From: Cricetibacter osteomyelitidis
GTDB lineage: Bacteria > Pseudomonadota > Gammaproteobacteria > Enterobacterales > Pasteurellaceae
NCBI RefSeq assembly: GCF_004340985.1
Contig: NZ_SLYB01000010.1
Span: 1-64,000 of the forward strand
Length of the DNA stretch: 64,000 nt
Direction: 5' to 3'
Shown: piece after piece, positions 21,793 to 33,588 of the stretch
Position numbering within the stretch: position 1 is the stretch's first letter
Layout of the letters: every line of letters starts with the position of its first letter
Position numbers and translations under genes: made by a program
Notes under the pieces: model-generated
Told to the model about the DNA's origin: nothing
Databases searched by the model: none
Seen by the model: only the letters and a program-made list of their open reading frames with translations

Positions 21793-22338
21793 ATGTGTAC
21801 GATCTTTTTTTCAGGTTCAAGAAGCATTAGCAAATTAAATAAAAAAATATCAGAAAGGATATCAAATAACATATTAAATAAAGGATTTTCTATAGTTGTT
21901 GGAGATGCTAATGGTATTGATAAAGCAATCCAAAAACTTTTGCTAAATAAATCATACAAAAATGTGATTATTTTTTGCTCTGGAAACACCTGTAGAAATA
22001 ATCTTGGTAATTGGAAATCAGAAAATATTGAGACCGATGCTAAAGGTCGAGAATTTTTTGAAGCTAAAGATAAAAAAATGGCAGATATTGCTGATTACGG
22101 ATTTGTTATTTGGGATGGGAAAAGCATAGGTTCCTTGAATAATATCGCAGAATTATTACAGAGAGATAAGTCTTCATTAGTATATTTTAAACCAAAAGAT
22201 GAATTTATTAGCATTAGTTCTGAGGAAAACCTTAGAAATCTTCTAGATATAAATAGTAATCAAATAAACAATAAAATTAAAAATAAAGGTTCTATTTATT
22301 TAAAAAAAATAATAGCTCCACAAATTAGATTATTTTAA
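21793..22338 (+). CDS. SLOG-superfamily nucleotide-binding-like protein
   Basis: The 181-residue protein has a Rossmann-like SLOG (DprA/LOG-related) pattern: FFSGSRS at 5-11, VVGDANGIDKA at 35-45 and VIWDGKSIGSLNNI at 105-118, matching the strand-loop, G-rich and D-G-x-S-x-G segments of that fold. SLOG domains bind or process nucleotide-derived ligands. The C-terminal 40 residues are basic and Asn-rich. Composition is very AT-rich like the preceding phosphoribosyltransferase, 6 bp upstream. It is not DprA itself: it is shorter and lacks its extra domains. Exact ligand unknown. Confidence 0.65.
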   Translation: MCTIFFSGSRSISKLNKKISERISNNILNKGFSIVVGDANGIDKAIQKLLLNKSYKNVIIFCSGNTCRNNLGNWKSENIETDAKGREFFEAKDKKMADIADYGFVIWDGKSIGSLNNIAELLQRDKSSLVYFKPKDEFISISSEENLRNLLDINSNQINNKIKNKGSIYLKKIIAPQIRLF

Positions 22339-22347
22339 TAAAGAATA

Positions 22348-23181
22348 ATGAAATCCTACAACTACCAACTCGTCAACGTTTTCGCCGAAAGCCATTTCGG
22401 CGGCAATCCGCTGGCGGTATTTACCGACGCAGACAATTTAACGGACGAACAAATGCAGCTGATCGCCCGTCAGTTTAACTTGTCGGAATGCGTATTTTTT
22501 CAGACTGCGACGGATAAAAGTGCGGTCAGAAAATTGAGAATTTTTACTCCGGGCTGCGAGCTGCCGTTTGCGGGGCATCCCACTATTGGCTCAGCGTTTG
22601 TATTGCATACTTTATTGAATTTGGGTGACGATTATATGTTGGAAACCCAATCCGGTTTAGTGGAGATTCATCATCAAAACGATGTAATTACTCTCGCACT
22701 GAAAAACGGTGTGAAAACTGCCGAATGCACATTCAGCACCGCACAATGTGCGGAATTGCTGGGTTTGCAAGAATCCGACATTCTCAACGCCGATTGGGTG
22801 AACACCGGCACGAATCAATTATTAATTCGGGTTAACTCGGAAAGTGCGGTCGAAAATTGCAAAATTTCCGCCGCACTTTTTAATCAAATCTTGCCGAATC
22901 GCTCGGTTTACGTTTGGTTTACAGCAAATAACCAAGCAAAAGTGCGGTTATTTTTCCAAGCAAACGGCATAATCGCCGAAGATCCGGGCACAGGTTCCGC
23001 CGCGGCGAATTTAGGCGGTTGGTGTATCGTTAACGGCTTAAGCCCGATCGATTGGACGATTAACCAAGGCGACGAAATCGACCGCCCGAACCGTTTATCC
23101 TTAAAAGTCGATGAAAACAAAACGATTTTTGTCGGCGGTAAGGTCATCAAAGTAGGACAAGGTGAGTTGTTAGTACCGTAG
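22348..23181 (+). CDS. PhzF family isomerase/epimerase-like protein
   Basis: PhzF-family proteins share a diaminopimelate-epimerase fold; most have unknown substrates. The 277-residue protein has VFAESHFGGNPLAVF (11-25), the catalytic-glutamate region NLSECVF (Glu47), PFAGHPTIGSAF and DPGTGSAAANLGGW. Unlike its AT-rich neighbours it has ordinary composition and several uptake signals (22518, 22840, 22938 areas), so it seems a resident gene that became flanked by acquired ones. It starts 10 bp after the SLOG gene. Confidence 0.85.
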   Translation: MKSYNYQLVNVFAESHFGGNPLAVFTDADNLTDEQMQLIARQFNLSECVFFQTATDKSAVRKLRIFTPGCELPFAGHPTIGSAFVLHTLLNLGDDYMLETQSGLVEIHHQNDVITLALKNGVKTAECTFSTAQCAELLGLQESDILNADWVNTGTNQLLIRVNSESAVENCKISAALFNQILPNRSVYVWFTANNQAKVRLFFQANGIIAEDPGTGSAAANLGGWCIVNGLSPIDWTINQGDEIDRPNRLSLKVDENKTIFVGGKVIKVGQGELLVP

Positions 23182-23189
23182 AGAAAAAT

Positions 23190-23732
23190 ATGAATAGTCG
23201 ACAATTAGAAAAATTATATGAACGCTGTATCCAAAATAGAAACTTAGAAATAGAGCAATTAGTTCAACGAAATAATTTTTTTATATTATTCCAAGGTATT
23301 TTATTTACTAGTATTTCAACTATCGCAACCTCTGGCAAAAGCATCCCCGTTTTACTAATGATACTAATTCTTGTTGGAATCATAATGTCTTGGTTTCAAT
23401 GGAAGGGGGCTGCAGGTGCTAAATTTTGGCAAGAATATTGGGAAGCTAGGTTATTCAAGATCGAACAAGAATTAAATGAATGTTTAAGCCTAAAAATTTT
23501 GTTTAATGAAAAAGAACCTAAACAAATAGTATCGTTGCATTTAGAGCAATCAAAAAAATCTTGGTTAACAAAAAAATTGATTTTATCTTATGGCTCAGTT
23601 AGTTCTATTCCAATTTATATTGGATTAGTTTGCCTATATATTTGGATTTTTTTATTTGGATTCTTCTTATCCATTTACTATTCAGAAATATTTAACTCAA
23701 TAATTACACTCACAATTAATCATATCAGTTAA
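23190..23732 (+). CDS. Three-TM membrane protein, RipA/SLATT-like, unknown function
   Basis: The 180-residue protein starts with a charged helix (RNLEIEQLVQRNN), two close hydrophobic segments (about 29-45 and 50-68), a cytoplasmic coiled-coil-like region (WEARLFKIEQELNE) and a C-terminal hydrophobic segment (about 146-170). The layout resembles RipA-type octameric membrane proteins and, less closely, SLATT effectors. It is AT-rich like the phosphoribosyltransferase and SLOG genes, and lies 9 bp after the PhzF gene and 12 bp before carB. I cannot assign a function; a membrane effector paired with the SLOG protein is one possibility. Confidence 0.5.
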   Translation: MNSRQLEKLYERCIQNRNLEIEQLVQRNNFFILFQGILFTSISTIATSGKSIPVLLMILILVGIIMSWFQWKGAAGAKFWQEYWEARLFKIEQELNECLSLKILFNEKEPKQIVSLHLEQSKKSWLTKKLILSYGSVSSIPIYIGLVCLYIWIFLFGFFLSIYYSEIFNSIITLTINHIS

Positions 23733-23744
23733 GGAATTTATACC

Positions 23745-26939
<3,195 letters not shown>

Positions 26940-26949
26940 CTTGGTGTGA

Positions 26950-26995
26950 AAAGTGCGGTCGGATTCAAAAAATTTTTGAAATCCTACCGCACTTT
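26950..26995 (+). terminator. carB terminator built from an inverted uptake-signal pair
   Basis: AAAGTGCGGT (26950-26959) pairs with ACCGCACTTT (26986-26995), with an inner GGATT/AATCC extension. It separates carB from the effector island and would block read-through into the first effector gene. Confidence 0.7.
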
Positions 26996-27029
26996 GAGTA
27001 AGGCATGCTGCATGACAAGCTGCGGGATT

Positions 27030-27117
27030 TTTTGAGACAATAGAAGCAAATTTTGCCCGACAGTTCCCGGAAGAATCGGAACGAGCCGATAAACTACTAA
27101 ACTATTTTATAGGATAA
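27030..27117 (+). pseudogene. 3' remnant of a DUF4123 adaptor gene
   Basis: From TTTTGAGAC at 27030 to the stop at 27115-27117 the sequence matches 34902-34989, the last ~29 codons of the intact adaptor gene, with one or two mismatches. The remnant keeps the frame, stop and the 7-bp spacing to the effector start, but everything upstream is unrelated to the adaptor. It marks the left edge of a ~0.94-kb direct repeat and shows that the first effector was once, or was copied from, an adaptor-effector pair. Confidence 0.9.
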
Positions 27118-27965
27118 AATCAATATGCCGACCCCATTTGAACCGAAACCACAACCTGTTGATTCCATATGTAAAGAATGTCAGGAATTTTATTATGTCT
27201 ATCCGGTCAGATTTGCGTTGTCCGAACAAGCGTTTAAAAATATTGAAACGGCGGGCACCGTACCGACTTTGCCGACCGGCAGTACGGCAAATGCGGATTA
27301 TGAGTTACGCCGCCTGCGTGACGGCTATGTTTATATATTAGCCGGCGATATGTCTTCACCGAGAGATTTAAGCGCGATTACGGCAAAAGCCGGCAGCCCG
27401 AAGGCATGGTATATCTATCGCTATCATTCTCCGGAATTGGAAAGTCTGTCAAGCCACAGAGACAAGCTGCCAATGCCTTACCATTTTCGCCAATATCATT
27501 GTGAAAACGGCGACCTGTCGCAGAATTGGACGGTCAATCCGCTTTCTACGCCGTGCATTATGCTGAATAAAGCGATTAAGCAAATTGAAATAATGTATTC
27601 CGATTTTGCCCTGCCGATAGCGTTGCTGAATAAACTGGCGGCGGATATTGAGGTACGACGGCAATGGATGAAGCACGTTGTGTTAAGAGAAAGTGCGGTG
27701 GATATTTTAACACTTTCCGAGTGCGTGAAAGATTTTTCGCCGGATGCAAAATTTGCAATACAAGAGCCGAGCAATCAATATCGCTTCAGTACGGTAGGTC
27801 GTATTCCCACAGGGTTTATTCCGGAAATTACCCCGAGAGGGAACGAACAGGGCGAAATCGTCGCCTTGGAAGATATGGTCGGCACGATGCGTGATTTAGC
27901 GCATTTTCATGTGTATTTGGACGACAAACGCAAAGCCATATTGCAAAAATATGAATATGCCATAA
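27030..27965 (+). repeat. Left copy of 0.94-kb direct repeat
   Basis: This stretch is nearly identical to 34902-35837 at a constant offset of 7,872 bp. It spans the adaptor 3' end and the first ~280 codons of the effector, then similarity falls sharply at the AITTAQ codons. Recombination between copies would delete or duplicate 7.9 kb holding one effector, three immunity genes and the adaptor. Confidence 0.9.
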
Positions 27966-30088
27966 CCACAGCACAATTGATTCATGCTTATATGCAGCGT
28001 AGCTTAATCACGACTAATCAGAGATTAAAGGCAAATTACGAACGTTTGAGCAGTTGGGGACGCGGTAGGGGGTTAACTTATACGCCGGATACGTTAGCTA
28101 TGCAATATCAATCGTTAAAAGGCGTAGTACAAGACGAACATTTACAGAAAAACGCTCATCAGGATATTTTTAATCAATTAAAACGCGAATTGGCGCTGGA
28201 TGACGAAATCCCCGGGTTAAATGCAATTGCGAAAATGGCAAATATTACGGGGCGTTTCGGTAAACCGTTTAGCTATCTTGTTCAGGTGCACACGCAACTG
28301 ATAAGCGGTAATGAAATCAGACGGCGTATTGAGTTATTGAAAGCGTTATTAACGCAAGATAATGTGTCGTTAATGGATAATATTAAACGCATTGCCGAAA
28401 CGGTTGCCGACAGCTGGTGTTTGCTGACTCATGGTTTATATTACGGATTGGATTTTACCCCGATAGGACAAAATGCGATGGTCGCTGCATTGGCGGGGAC
28501 TACGGAGGCATTAGCGCCGGATATGCAAAGACCGGCGGATTTCAGTTTTAAAGCATTAAAAGAAAACCTTTCCGACTTGAAGTCGGTATTTGATGTTTTA
28601 AAAACGTCGGCGGAAACCCATCAACTTAATGTCGCGACCTTTGATTTGGTTGCCGATATCTTTGTGGATAAAATTTATTTACAGCAATTGGGCAGAAAAT
28701 CGAACTTCACTTTAACCCATCAGAAGATTCAAGCGATTTATCAAGTATATCCGAAAACCGGAAATGCTAAACTGGTGAAACGGGATAATGTGTCAAGTCA
28801 AGGCAAAGTGCCGAAGAATGTACGAAAGCTCAAACAGACTTATCATTTGGAAAACGCGCGGCTACCGACGTTGGAAAACGGAAATTATCAGTTATTTCAA
28901 ATTACGGATACACCGGCGGGATTAAAAAAACTGTTAGTTTATGCGCCGCTTTTCGAGATGTTTATGGCGGAGGAAAGTAAAGCCCATACGCGAGAGGGGC
29001 AATTAGCCGAATCGCCGGCGGTATCGGCATTAACCTTGTTTATCGGCGAGTTTGCCGACGACGGTGCATTAAAGGCGAATGTGAACGAAGCGTTAAGAGA
29101 GCTGAAGCAGCACACCGATATAACGAGAAAAGGACGGTTAATTTTTGTCGGGAAAAGCGCTTATACGTCGAATACAGTGAAAAATCTGACGCTAATCAAA
29201 AACGCGGTTATCAGCGCTAATAGCTTATTAGCCGGCGTGGGTGCATTGGTGGAATTCGGTTCTTGGAAAGAGGCGGAATATAAAGGCGACCGGATTATGT
29301 CGTTGTCGGCGACGGCAAAGGGTATAGGCGGCTTAATGGTAGAAGCCGGCATGGGGGGATTAGGGATTCTCTATGCGGCGAAGATAAACAGTGCATTATT
29401 AGCGGGCGGTTTAACGGCACTGGCCTATTTATTTATCGTAGCGGGGGCAGTTGCCGTGGTTGCAGGCACAATTTATTCCTTATTTGCGCCGGAGGAAATG
29501 GAATTATGGATTCGGGGTGGATTTTGGGGGAATAGTGTGAATTACTGGGGAACACCTGTTAAGGCATATGATTGGACAAATGAAAGATATAATATATTTT
29601 GGAACCAATTTACTAATAGTTATTTTAATTACCACGACGAAATGATTATTTCTCAGAATATTATTGATTTTTATCAAATCGAAATGCAGCGCTACTTTAG
29701 AATTACGGAAGAAATAAAATTATCTTCTCTGGATAAATATACGGTTTTAGTTGAACATTCTTCCATTGATAAAACACTGGCAAAACAGATTCAGGTTACG
29801 GAAGTGCAGTTATTATCCACCTTAGGCGGTTTTCATCCTTCCCCTATGCGTCCGCGAATTGAATTTATTGAAGCGGGCAAAGCCAAATTGATATTCTCGG
29901 AGCCATGGCGTTTGCCGACCCGCAGTTTTTATGAAAGTAAGGCAAAATATTCGGGGAATGTGAATGACGAACGCATCTTGCAAATGAAAGTAAAAGTGAC
30001 CATGCCGGATTACAATAATGCGGAAAAGCGGTTTACTTCCAAATTAACCCTTTTAGATTTAATAGGATATCTCAATGCACAAAGATGA
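27125..30088 (+). CDS. VasX-like T6SS membrane-targeting effector 1
   Basis: The 987-residue protein fits the VasX / BTH_I2691-type effector pattern. Its N-terminus has paired cysteines (SICKECQEFYYVYPVRFAL, 15-33), then a delivery-type module with LRRLRDGYVYILAGD. A long helical middle follows. Hydrophobic segments lie at about 686-710 and 733-791 (MVEAGMGGLGILYAAK, ALAYLFIVAGAVAVVAG), then FWGNSVNYWG and a soluble tail. Such effectors are delivered by T6SS and permeabilise the target inner membrane. Residues 1-280 almost equal effector 2; the rest is about half identical. Its 3' end overlaps the first immunity gene by 14 bp. Only an adaptor remnant precedes it. Confidence 0.85.
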   Translation: MPTPFEPKPQPVDSICKECQEFYYVYPVRFALSEQAFKNIETAGTVPTLPTGSTANADYELRRLRDGYVYILAGDMSSPRDLSAITAKAGSPKAWYIYRYHSPELESLSSHRDKLPMPYHFRQYHCENGDLSQNWTVNPLSTPCIMLNKAIKQIEIMYSDFALPIALLNKLAADIEVRRQWMKHVVLRESAVDILTLSECVKDFSPDAKFAIQEPSNQYRFSTVGRIPTGFIPEITPRGNEQGEIVALEDMVGTMRDLAHFHVYLDDKRKAILQKYEYAITTAQLIHAYMQRSLITTNQRLKANYERLSSWGRGRGLTYTPDTLAMQYQSLKGVVQDEHLQKNAHQDIFNQLKRELALDDEIPGLNAIAKMANITGRFGKPFSYLVQVHTQLISGNEIRRRIELLKALLTQDNVSLMDNIKRIAETVADSWCLLTHGLYYGLDFTPIGQNAMVAALAGTTEALAPDMQRPADFSFKALKENLSDLKSVFDVLKTSAETHQLNVATFDLVADIFVDKIYLQQLGRKSNFTLTHQKIQAIYQVYPKTGNAKLVKRDNVSSQGKVPKNVRKLKQTYHLENARLPTLENGNYQLFQITDTPAGLKKLLVYAPLFEMFMAEESKAHTREGQLAESPAVSALTLFIGEFADDGALKANVNEALRELKQHTDITRKGRLIFVGKSAYTSNTVKNLTLIKNAVISANSLLAGVGALVEFGSWKEAEYKGDRIMSLSATAKGIGGLMVEAGMGGLGILYAAKINSALLAGGLTALAYLFIVAGAVAVVAGTIYSLFAPEEMELWIRGGFWGNSVNYWGTPVKAYDWTNERYNIFWNQFTNSYFNYHDEMIISQNIIDFYQIEMQRYFRITEEIKLSSLDKYTVLVEHSSIDKTLAKQIQVTEVQLLSTLGGFHPSPMRPRIEFIEAGKAKLIFSEPWRLPTRSFYESKAKYSGNVNDERILQMKVKVTMPDYNNAEKRFTSKLTLLDLIGYLNAQR

Positions 30089-31055
30089 TATTTACGAAGA
30101 CTTAGGCTATTCCATAAGAAAACGCGGCGAAGATGAAATTGAAATTCGGCATTCATTGTTAGACGGTTATATCCGCGGTTTTTTTAGAGCATTGTTATTA
30201 GCTATGTTTTTATTAGGGAGTGCCATGGATATAAATAATGGGCTAACGCCGTTTCAATATGAGATTAAAAATCTAAAGGATAACTTTGAATGGACATTTA
30301 ATTCTGATAAAAAATTATTTCCTTTATACGAAAAAGAAATGTCTATGCTGAAAAAAGGAATTGAGTTAGGTGAATACACAGGAAAATTAGAAAAATATGA
30401 AGAATATAAGAGTTTATATATAAACAAATATAGAAAATATGCTCATTTATGGACATATTTTCATATTATATGGATCTTTATTATTACTTTCTTAGTATTT
30501 CTCCCCCGCCCCCGAGGAATCCGAATAAACCGCAAAAAACGCCTGATTTACTGGCAATCAATATGCGGTGCGCATTCCATTGCTTATGTGCCGGAAACAG
30601 GCGATCCGCTAAGCGGTTTAACTTACAGCAAATTCGGTTTATACGCTTTTGGCGGACATAAACGCTTTTCTTTGCAAATCTGGATAAAAGACTATCAATC
30701 CAAACAGAAAACCACGAGCTTTTATGGCGTGTACCCAATGCCGAATCCTGAACATAACACCCATATTTTACAAGCAATCCGAGCTTATCTTAATGAAGAT
30801 AAACCGGAATTTTTATCCCATATCGGCAACCGTTATCGAATCAGTTGCTTTAAACCGCTAATTTTCTTTTGCAATGCCTTTACATGGGGCATCCCGTTCC
30901 GCCGTCGTAAAGCGGAGAAGGCATTAAATAACGCACTCGCCTTATGGAACAGCCAAAATGATACACAAAAAATCGGTTGGTTTAATCATATCCGCAAAGC
31001 ACAACAAGCGATTAACAAAGCCCATGCCGATGAGAATTTGGATAATAAGGCGTAA
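30075..31055 (+). CDS. Probable immunity protein 1a (two-TM, cognate to effector 1)
   Basis: The 326-residue protein has a basic N-terminus (YSIRKRGEDEIEIRHSLLDG, 12-31), a first membrane helix (about 35-52), a ~72-residue loop, a second helix (about 125-143), then PRPRGIRINRKKRLIYW and a soluble C-terminal domain. Positive charges put both ends inside and the loop in the periplasm. A DUF6708-like family is possible but not certain. The gene overlaps the effector 1 stop by 14 bp, the usual arrangement for an effector and cognate immunity gene. An uptake signal follows at 31072. The immunity role is inferred from position, topology and VasX/TsiV2 precedent. Confidence 0.75.
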   Translation: MHKDDIYEDLGYSIRKRGEDEIEIRHSLLDGYIRGFFRALLLAMFLLGSAMDINNGLTPFQYEIKNLKDNFEWTFNSDKKLFPLYEKEMSMLKKGIELGEYTGKLEKYEEYKSLYINKYRKYAHLWTYFHIIWIFIITFLVFLPRPRGIRINRKKRLIYWQSICGAHSIAYVPETGDPLSGLTYSKFGLYAFGGHKRFSLQIWIKDYQSKQKTTSFYGVYPMPNPEHNTHILQAIRAYLNEDKPEFLSHIGNRYRISCFKPLIFFCNAFTWGIPFRRRKAEKALNNALALWNSQNDTQKIGWFNHIRKAQQAINKAHADENLDNKA

Positions 31056-31087
31056 AACTCTTTTAAAACTGACCGCACTTTTGAGGG

Positions 31088-31228
31088 AATTCGGGGAATG
31101 TAAATGACGAACGCATCTTGCAAATGAAAGTAAAAGTGACAATGCCGGATTACAATAATACGGAAAAGCGGTTTACTTCCAACTTAACCCTTTTAGATTT
31201 AACAGGATATCTCAATGCACAAAGATGA
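31088..31228 (+). pseudogene. Copy A of the effector-1 3' tail
   Basis: This 47-codon open segment matches the last codons of effector 1 (29954-30088) with a few changes and no start codon. It ends with the same YLNAQR-stop overlapping the next immunity start. It supplies the ribosome site (AGGATATCTCA) for immunity gene 1b, which explains why it is retained. Confidence 0.88.
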
Positions 31229-32195
31229 TATTTACGAAGACTTAGGTTATTCCATAAAAAAATGCGGCGAAGATGAAATTGAAATTCGGCATTCGTTGTT
31301 AGACGGTTATATCCGCGGTTTTTTTAGAGCATTGTTATTAGCGATGTTTTTATTAGGGAGTGCCATGGATATAAATAACGGGCTAACGCCTTTTCAATAT
31401 GAAATTAAAAATATTAAAGAAGATTATCAATGGGCTTTTACTCCAGACGTGATAGTTCAACCTATTTATCATAGATATATTGAAATTGTATCTAAACCAA
31501 ATTTTTTTGAGGAATTTCCTAGTGAAAAATTCATGAATTATAGTGAATATAAGGAATTATATTTAGAAGATCACAAATGGGCTAAAACTTGGATATATTT
31601 TTATTACATTTTAGGCATAATACTATGTTTTCTCATTTTTCTACCCCGCCCAAGAGGAATCCGAGTAAACCGCAAAAAACGCCTGATTTACTGGCAATCA
31701 ATATGCGGTGTGCATTCCATTGCTTATGTGCCGGAAACAGGGGATCCGCTAAGCGGTTTAACTTACAGCAAATTCGGTTTATACGCTTTTGGCGGACATA
31801 AACGCTTTTCTTTGCAAATCTGGATAAAAGACTATCAATCCAAACAAAAAACCACGAGCTTTTATGGCGTGTACCCGATGCCGAATCCTGAACATAACAC
31901 CCATATTTTACAAACAATCCGAGCTTATCTTAATGAAGATAAACCGGAATTTTTATCCCATATCGGCAACCGTTATCGAATCAGTTGCTTTAAACCGCTA
32001 ATTTTCTTTTGCAATGCCTTTACATGGGGCATCCCGTTCCGCCGTCGTAAAGCGGATAAGGCATTAAATAAGGCACTCGACTTATGGAACAGCCAAAATG
32101 ATACGCAAAAAATCGGCTGGTTTAACCATATCCGCAAAGCACAACAAGCGATTAACAAAGCCCATACCGATGAGAATTTGGATAATAAGGCGTAA
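31215..32195 (+). CDS. Probable immunity protein 1b (variant loop)
   Basis: This 326-residue paralogue of protein 1a is nearly identical over residues 1-60 and from PRPRGIR onward, but the loop between helices is different (for example WAFTPDVIVQPIYHRY against WTFNSDKKLFPLYEKE in 1a). Its loop resembles that of 2b in the second array (FPSEKFMNYSEYKELY versus FPDSKPMPYSEFKKLY). It probably protects against a variant of the VasX-type toxin; there is no adjacent intact effector, so it is an orphan immunity gene. Confidence 0.7.
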   Translation: MHKDDIYEDLGYSIKKCGEDEIEIRHSLLDGYIRGFFRALLLAMFLLGSAMDINNGLTPFQYEIKNIKEDYQWAFTPDVIVQPIYHRYIEIVSKPNFFEEFPSEKFMNYSEYKELYLEDHKWAKTWIYFYYILGIILCFLIFLPRPRGIRVNRKKRLIYWQSICGVHSIAYVPETGDPLSGLTYSKFGLYAFGGHKRFSLQIWIKDYQSKQKTTSFYGVYPMPNPEHNTHILQTIRAYLNEDKPEFLSHIGNRYRISCFKPLIFFCNAFTWGIPFRRRKADKALNKALDLWNSQNDTQKIGWFNHIRKAQQAINKAHTDENLDNKA

Positions 32196-32241
32196 AACTC
32201 TTTTAAAACCGACCGCACTTTTGAGGGAAAAACATAATAAG

Positions 32242-32439
32242 CTATTCTCGGAACCATGGCGTTTGCCAACCCGCAGTTTTTATGAAAGTAAGGCAAAATA
32301 TTCGGGGAATGTGAATGACGAACGTATCTTGCAAATGAAAGTAAAAGTGACCATGCCGGATTACAATAATGCGCAAAAACGGTTTACTTCCAACTTAACC
32401 CTTTTAGATTTAATAGGATATCTCAATGCACAAAGATGA
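32242..32439 (+). pseudogene. Copy B of the effector-1 3' tail
   Basis: A 65-codon open segment from LFSEPWRLPTRSFYESKA to YLNAQR-stop matches the end of effector 1 with only two residue differences (E to Q, K to N). It lacks a start and overlaps immunity gene 1c by 14 bp as the intact effector does 1a. Confidence 0.9.
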
Positions 32440-33412
32440 TATTTACGAAGACTTAGGTTATTCCATAAGAAAACGCGGCGAAGATGAAATTGAAATTCGG
32501 CATTCATTGTTAGACGGTTATATCCGCGGTTTTTTTAGAGCATTGTTATTAGCGATGTTTTTATTAGGGAGTGCCATAGATATAAATAATGGGTTAAGTC
32601 CATTTCAGAGAGAAATAGAGAATTTTGAAAGAAAATATGAATGGACTTTTAATTCCGATATATTGATTAAACCAATGTATGAAGATACCGTCAAATTTTA
32701 TAATGATCCTAAAATGATTGAAAAATATAAATTTTCTAAACCATTAGAAACTTATGAAGAATATAAATCGTCATACATAAATGAGTTTCATAGATATGAT
32801 TATTTATCTTTATATGGAACAATAGCATTTCTTACAATCGCGGTTTTATTATGTTTTATCCCCCGCCCACGAGGAATCCGAGTAAACCGCAAAAAACGCC
32901 TGATTTACTGGCAATCAATCTGTGATGCTCATTCCATTGCTTATGTGCCGGAAACAGGCGATCCGCTAAGCGGTTTAACTTACAGCAAATTCGGTTTATA
33001 CGCTTTTGGCGGACATAAACGCTTTTCTTTGCAAATTTGGATAAAAGACTATCAATCCAAACAAAAAACCACGAGCTTTTATGGTGTGTACCCGATGCCG
33101 AATCCTGAACATAACACCCATATTTTACAAACAATCCGAGCTTATCTTAATGAAGATAAACCGGAATTTTTATCCCATATCGGCAACCGTTATCGAATCA
33201 GTTGCTTTAAACCGCTAATTTTCTTCTGCAATGCCTTTACATGGGGCATCCCGTTCCGCCGTCGTAAAGCGGAGAAGGCGTTAAATAAGGCACTCGACTT
33301 ATGGAACAGCCAAAATGATACACAAAAAAACGGCTGGTTTAACCATATCCGCAAAGCACAACAAGCGATTAACAAAGCCCATTCCAATGAAAATTTGGAT
33401 AATAAGGCGTAA
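32426..33412 (+). CDS. Probable immunity protein 1c (variant loop)
   Basis: This 328-residue paralogue again has the shared ends (IEIRHSLLDGYIRGFFRALL; PRPRGIRVNRKKRLIYW) and a distinct central loop with SDILIKPMYEDTVKFYND and a second helix of its own sequence (YGTIAFLTIAVLLCF). It is an orphan immunity gene by position, followed by an uptake signal at 33429. Confidence 0.7.
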   Translation: MHKDDIYEDLGYSIRKRGEDEIEIRHSLLDGYIRGFFRALLLAMFLLGSAIDINNGLSPFQREIENFERKYEWTFNSDILIKPMYEDTVKFYNDPKMIEKYKFSKPLETYEEYKSSYINEFHRYDYLSLYGTIAFLTIAVLLCFIPRPRGIRVNRKKRLIYWQSICDAHSIAYVPETGDPLSGLTYSKFGLYAFGGHKRFSLQIWIKDYQSKQKTTSFYGVYPMPNPEHNTHILQTIRAYLNEDKPEFLSHIGNRYRISCFKPLIFFCNAFTWGIPFRRRKAEKALNKALDLWNSQNDTQKNGWFNHIRKAQQAINKAHSNENLDNKA

Positions 33413-33550
33413 AACTCTTTTAAAACTGACCGCACTTTTGAGGGAAAAACATAAGAAGCCCATATCTCGGTCACAGGACAAACCACAGGTGGCTGATTTG
33501 CTAAAAAGTGCGGTTGAAAAATGAGGTGTTTTATTGTCTAATTTGTCTTT

Positions 33551-33556
33551 TATAAT
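33551..33556 (+). promoter_or_regulatory. Candidate -10 box for the adaptor-effector 2 operon
   Basis: TATAAT sits 33 bp before the adaptor ATG; the -35 at proper spacing (GTTTTA) is weak. The rest of 33413-33588 holds two uptake signals (33429, 33502) and short frames with no recognised product. No comparably clear promoter lies between the carB terminator and effector 1. Confidence 0.4.
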
Positions 33557-33588
33557 CTAGGTATTGCGTTCTTGTTATAGGAGATAAT

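Larger units (their letters stand above)
30075..33440 (+). repeat. Immunity array 1: three tandem ~1.14-1.21 kb units
   Basis: Each unit carries an effector-1 tail segment, an immunity gene and a closing uptake signal (ACCGCACTT at 31072, 32212 and 33429). The 5' ~180 bp and 3' ~550 bp of the immunity genes are nearly identical between units, while a central ~250 bp is unlike and AT-rich. Confidence 0.9.

Noticed and set aside
21793..22338. SLOG-like gene as the competence gene dprA
   Set aside because: It is half the length of DprA, lacks its accessory domains and is paired with an AT-rich phosphoribosyltransferase in an apparently acquired setting.
31088..31228. Effector tail copies as separate small genes
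   Set aside because: They have no start codons or ribosome sites of their own and match the effector 3' end; they are better explained as duplicated tails.
33440..33530. Possible end of a VgrG or other T6SS gene before the adaptor
   Set aside because: A short frame (about HISVTGQTTGG) loosely recalled VgrG or PAAR tails, but it is too short and lacks any firm motif.
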